Below are positions 13,626 to 16,642 of a stretch of DNA of 16,642 nucleotides, one piece after another (the first letter of the stretch is position 1; the number at the start of each line of letters is the position of its first letter). Under the pieces are notes generated by a model. The model had not been told where the DNA came from and did no database searches. It saw only the letters and a program-made list of their open reading frames with translations. Source of the stretch: an uncultured Gammaproteobacteria bacterium (lineage in GTDB: Bacteria > Pseudomonadota > Gammaproteobacteria > Pseudomonadales > Pseudohongiellaceae); the NCBI GenBank assembly GCA_903926285.1, contig CAIYIP010000423.1, forward strand, positions 1 to 16,642. The letters are read 5' to 3'. Both the position numbers and the translations under genes were made by a program.

Positions 13626-15194
13626 ATGTTGAAGCGTGTTCTTGTCAGTACAAGTCTTTTGTGCCTTGCTGTTTCTTCGTGTGCGCAGGAAGCGCAAGTT
13701 CCGCCGGCCGTACAAGTCAGTCAGCAACCAGACGGCAGGCCAACACTCGTTCTTGCGATCGTCGTTGACCAGATGCGCTACGACTACCTGAGCCGTTTTG
13801 AAGCGGAATTTACTGGTGGTTTAAAACGTTTGCTTGACGAAGGCGCTGTGTTCACGAACGCCAACTATGAAGCAGCTCCCACTGTTACTGCGGTTGGGCA
13901 TTCAACAATACTCAGCGGTGCCACTCCCTCGGTTAGTGGTATTGCCGGCAACACCTGGTACGAGCGCCGCGAAGGCAAGAATGTGCAGAGTATTACGGAT
14001 GAAAACGTCATGCCTCTTGGTGGTGGCGCAGGCGGGTCTCCGCATCGCCTTGCCGTTTCAACCATCGGTGACGAAATCAAAATTTCCGGCAAGGGTGGCA
14101 AGGTGTATGGCGTGTCACTAAAGGATCGCAGTGCCATCCTGCCTGGAGGGCGCAGTGCCGATGGTGCGTTCTGGTTTGATGGCGACACGGGCAATTTTGT
14201 CTCCAGCTCCTGGTATTTTCCCGCGTTGCCAGCATGGGCGGCAGAGTTCAATGCTGCAAAACATGCAGATGCCTATGCTGGAAGGGAGTGGCTCGGCACG
14301 CAGCTGGCGGCAACGCCGGGAGAGGAATTGTATGGCGCGATTGATGCAACACCGTTTGCCGATCAACTCGTGCTCGATTTTGCCTTGACCGTGATGGAAG
14401 CCGAACAACTCGGCGTGGATGCACAGACAGATGTGCTGTCTGTGAGTTTTTCTGCGATGGACTACGTGGGTCATGCAACCGGCCCTGATACATCGCAGAT
14501 GCACGACATGGTGCTGACGATTGATACCAAAGTTGGCCAGTTGCTGGCCGCAGCCGAGCAACATGCCGGCGCAGGTAATGTGCTCGTCGTGTTCACGGCT
14601 GATCACGGTGTTGCGCCAGTGCCCGAAGAAAACATCGCAAAGCAACTGCCTAGCGGACGCTATAGTGTTCAGGATGAGAGCATGGCGGTAGAAGCGGCAA
14701 TGACGGCGGCTTTTGGTGCAGGTACTTTTATCGAAGGTAATGCAGAGCTTGGCTTGTATCTCAACTATTCGCCTGTGGCGGGCAAGACCATCAATCATAG
14801 TGATCTGGAACGCGTGGCTGCGGAAACTCTGCGCCAACAACCACATGTCTATCGCGTCTATACAAGAACCGAATTGGAAAACGGTTTGATCACTGGCGAT
14901 CGCATCGACCAACGTGTGCGCAATGGCTTCAATACTCAGCATTCAGGCGATGTGATTATTGTGCACGAACCCAACTGGCTGAGCGGTGGACCCGGTGGCA
15001 CGACTCACGGCTCACCCTTCACCTATGATTCACATGTGCCTTTGATTTTCTGGGGGCCTCAGTCGCTGGTTAAACAAGGCAATTATCATCAGGATGCGGC
15101 AGTCCACGATATTGCGCCAACCCTTGCCACGATGCTTGGCATCGCCATGCCTAGTGGGGCGATGGGTCGAGTGCTCGACGAAATTCTTCCCTGA
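13626..15194 (+). CDS. PafA-like alkaline phosphatase lipoprotein (phosphodiesterase/nucleotide pyrophosphatase superfamily)
   Basis: A secreted zinc phosphomonoesterase that probably releases phosphate from organic phosphates. The 522-residue protein has a signal peptide with lipobox VSSC (Cys19) and an alkaline phosphatase superfamily core. Aligned by eye to PafA, the nucleophile is Thr88 (TVTAVGHST), metal ligands are Asp48 (VVDQMRYDY), Asp279 and His283 (DYVGH), Asp326 and His327 (TADHG) and His461 (THGSP), and the monoesterase-specific residues are Asn109 (NTWYE), Lys166 and Arg168 (SLKDR), spaced as in PafA. Their presence favours a monoesterase over an NPP diesterase. ATG 13626 is chosen because GGGGAAGG precedes it and the signal peptide begins at once; the frame is open further upstream. 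The 196 bases before it are AT-rich and probably contain its promoter. Confidence 0.88.
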   Translation: MLKRVLVSTSLLCLAVSSCAQEAQVPPAVQVSQQPDGRPTLVLAIVVDQMRYDYLSRFEAEFTGGLKRLLDEGAVFTNANYEAAPTVTAVGHSTILSGATPSVSGIAGNTWYERREGKNVQSITDENVMPLGGGAGGSPHRLAVSTIGDEIKISGKGGKVYGVSLKDRSAILPGGRSADGAFWFDGDTGNFVSSSWYFPALPAWAAEFNAAKHADAYAGREWLGTQLAATPGEELYGAIDATPFADQLVLDFALTVMEAEQLGVDAQTDVLSVSFSAMDYVGHATGPDTSQMHDMVLTIDTKVGQLLAAAEQHAGAGNVLVVFTADHGVAPVPEENIAKQLPSGRYSVQDESMAVEAAMTAAFGAGTFIEGNAELGLYLNYSPVAGKTINHSDLERVAAETLRQQPHVYRVYTRTELENGLITGDRIDQRVRNGFNTQHSGDVIIVHEPNWLSGGPGGTTHGSPFTYDSHVPLIFWGPQSLVKQGNYHQDAAVHDIAPTLATMLGIAMPSGAMGRVLDEILP

Positions 15195-15206
15195 ACCGCA
15201 ACAGCG

Positions 15207-15239
15207 CCTTACCTGGGCGCCAGCCCGGGTTGTGTAAGG
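15207..15239 (+). terminator. Long bulged hairpin after the phosphatase gene
   Basis: CCTTAC (15207-15212) pairs with GTAAGG (15234-15239), and CTGGGC (15213-15218) with GCCCGG (15223-15228; one T/G pair), enclosing a 4-base loop GCCA with a 5-base bulge on the right. It starts 12 bases after the stop. There is no T-run, so it may stabilise the transcript end rather than terminate alone. Confidence 0.4.
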
Positions 15240-15296
15240 TGTGGTGCCAGTCTATGCTGCAGCCTCCTCTTCACGTATGTGTTTGTGGTGCCTGTT

Positions 15297-16642
15297 ATGG
15301 CCCTGAAAACCATCAAAACAACTCTGACCATACTTGGATGTATGGGGGTGTTGGTTGCCGGTGCTTATGTGTTCCGTGAAAACCTTTTGCGTGTGGGTAT
15401 TAACTCAGTTCTCACAGGCGACACCACCGTCACCAGGCTCCAGGGTGTGCAGCTTGGTGCTACCCATGCCGCAATAAATCAACTTGAATTACACCTTGGC
15501 GCATCCGGGCAGCAGCTGATTGTTGCCGACATCGATGTGGATTTCAGGCTGCAAGGTTTATTCATGACGCCTGTTGTGCAGAGCCTGAGCATTGCCTCAG
15601 CACGGCTGACGAAAGGTCCGGGCCTCGCAGAACGCGCTCCCGACGCGAGTATCAATGGTGTTGCCGGTTCGCAGGGCACAGAATTATTGCTGAGCGATTT
15701 ACTGCAACAGCTTCGCGATTTTCCGATTGCGCATATTGAACTTAGTGACGTCGAAGTGCCGCAGTTCAAACAGAAGCTGGCGTTGTATGCAGAACAACAA
15801 GCTGAGTCAATGGGGCTCAGAATTGCAAGCGGGACGCTGCAATTACTGGCGAACTTTGCTCAAGCCGATGCTGATACAACTGCGCAAGTAATGCTGAGCC
15901 TTGATGCCGCCGGCACAACTGTGGCAGAGCTGGAGCTTACACTGCAGCCGCAGGCTTCAGGTTATCGGCTCGTAGGCAGCGGAAAAGTTGAATTTTCTGA
16001 TGTAAACACACCTTTTGCCGAGTACTTAACAACCCCATTGCCGTTTTCTTCGATTGCTGTTGCCCTGGATATTGCCGCAGATGTCACCGACGAACTTCTC
16101 AATGATCCTGCCGACAGCATCAGCCTTGGCATTCTGCCCGACTCAACAGTTGTGCTGCGTCCCGGCCTTGTGTCTAGCCTCGGTGAACTTGCGGTGGTCT
16201 TTACTGAAAGAGCTGAGCTGAGCCTCGTGCCTGGAGCAGAGATAAGTGTCAGCACGAGAAAAATGCCATTGAGTCTTGCCGGAAGCTGGCAGCAAGAGGC
16301 TTTGCAAAGTTCAGTTACCTTGACCGCAATTGCCTGCCAGCTAAGTGGCGCTCGCGACTGCACCATCGGCTTCGATGGCTCGGTTGCCCTTGCGGCTTAT
16401 ATGGTAGTAGTAGCAGACCCTGCTGCAGCCACTACGATCAGTGCTCTTGAATTTGCCGGCAACGGTAGCGCGCAAGTCACGAGTGAGCTTGTTGCAGTCA
16501 CCCTCAATCCAGGCGCGCGGCTTGGCAGTGGCGCGATCACAGGATCGACGTTCAGCGTTACCTCTGTCAGTGCTGTCAGCGATTCTGTACTCGAGGTGAA
16601 TAGTGAGTTTGCTGAGCAGCAGCTGGCAATTACAGGCGAGCA
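15297..16642 (+). CDS. YdbH-like AsmA-superfamily protein, partial (runs off window end)
   Basis: At least 448 residues with no stop before the end of the window. It begins with a short basic stretch and one hydrophobic helix (about 8-25), then a region like the start of YdbH/AsmA-type proteins (VTRLQGVQLGATHAAINQLELHL, about 45-67; LIVADIDVDFRLQGLF, 74-89), and continues as a long, low-cysteine, beta-strand-rich chain of alternating hydrophobic and polar residues. Such proteins are anchored in the inner membrane and span the periplasm; the E. coli YdbH, TamB and YhdP group moves phospholipids to the outer membrane. The C-terminal domain that would confirm the family lies outside, so the assignment rests on N-terminal pattern and overall character. 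The start is the first ATG before the helix; no strong ribosome site is seen. Confidence 0.6.
   Translation, partial: MALKTIKTTLTILGCMGVLVAGAYVFRENLLRVGINSVLTGDTTVTRLQGVQLGATHAAINQLELHLGASGQQLIVADIDVDFRLQGLFMTPVVQSLSIASARLTKGPGLAERAPDASINGVAGSQGTELLLSDLLQQLRDFPIAHIELSDVEVPQFKQKLALYAEQQAESMGLRIASGTLQLLANFAQADADTTAQVMLSLDAAGTTVAELELTLQPQASGYRLVGSGKVEFSDVNTPFAEYLTTPLPFSSIAVALDIAADVTDELLNDPADSISLGILPDSTVVLRPGLVSSLGELAVVFTERAELSLVPGAEISVSTRKMPLSLAGSWQQEALQSSVTLTAIACQLSGARDCTIGFDGSVALAAYMVVVADPAAATTISALEFAGNGSAQVTSELVAVTLNPGARLGSGAITGSTFSVTSVSAVSDSVLEVNSEFAEQQLAITGE

Noticed and set aside
14118..14942. 274-residue minus-strand frame inside the phosphatase gene
   Set aside because: Rich in Cys, His and Arg with no family features, and antisense to a gene with all catalytic residues in place.

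Overview
The window looks like chromosomal DNA of an uncultured, probably marine gammaproteobacterium. This is inferred from gene content: a CysB-type regulator next to a TauE/SafE-type exporter, a tesA-ybbA-ybbP cluster, a class I fumarase very close to the pseudomonad FumA type, and a YdbH-like AsmA-superfamily protein. The first ~360 bases do not belong with the rest. They are AT-rich, encode a lysine-rich low-complexity protein, and cut into the start of the exporter gene. This is either a contig-end chimera or a real insertion junction.

Layout, left to right. 1-360: foreign AT-rich segment with a basic ORF. 360-430 (-): first ~23 codons of a truncated TauE/SafE exporter, divergent from cysB (543-1466, +), so a sulfur-assimilation locus. 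1568-2299 (+): diheme c-type cytochrome lipoprotein, convergent with a tannase/feruloyl-esterase-family lipoprotein (2360-4039, -); a GC-rich hairpin lies between them. 4231-4901: apparent integron-type gene cassette, a zinc-ribbon/DUF805 membrane protein gene bounded on the left by a GTTAGGC core site and on the right by an attC-like imperfect palindrome. 4941-8886 (-): ybbP and ybbA homologues overlapping by one base, with tesA upstream on the same strand. 9002-10537 (+): class I iron-sulfur fumarase, divergent from tesA. 10551-10976 (-): small secreted protein. 11237-13429 (+): PQQ dehydrogenase with an N-terminal cytochrome c domain. 13626-15194 (+): PafA-like alkaline phosphatase lipoprotein. 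15297-end (+): partial YdbH-like AsmA-type protein.

Functionally, much of the window works in the envelope: two c-type cytochrome proteins, a PQQ dehydrogenase feeding electrons to such cytochromes, two secreted hydrolase lipoproteins, a periplasmic SGNH esterase with its linked ABC exporter, and a membrane-anchored AsmA-like protein. No complete new system (defence island, CRISPR, phage) is visible. The best leads are the lone integron-type cassette with no integrase in view, a possible Met-to-Cys heme-ligand change in the diheme cytochrome, a tannase-family enzyme lacking both cysteines of its CS-D-HC motif, and the compositional break at the left end. No tRNA, rRNA, CRISPR array or insertion sequence was seen.
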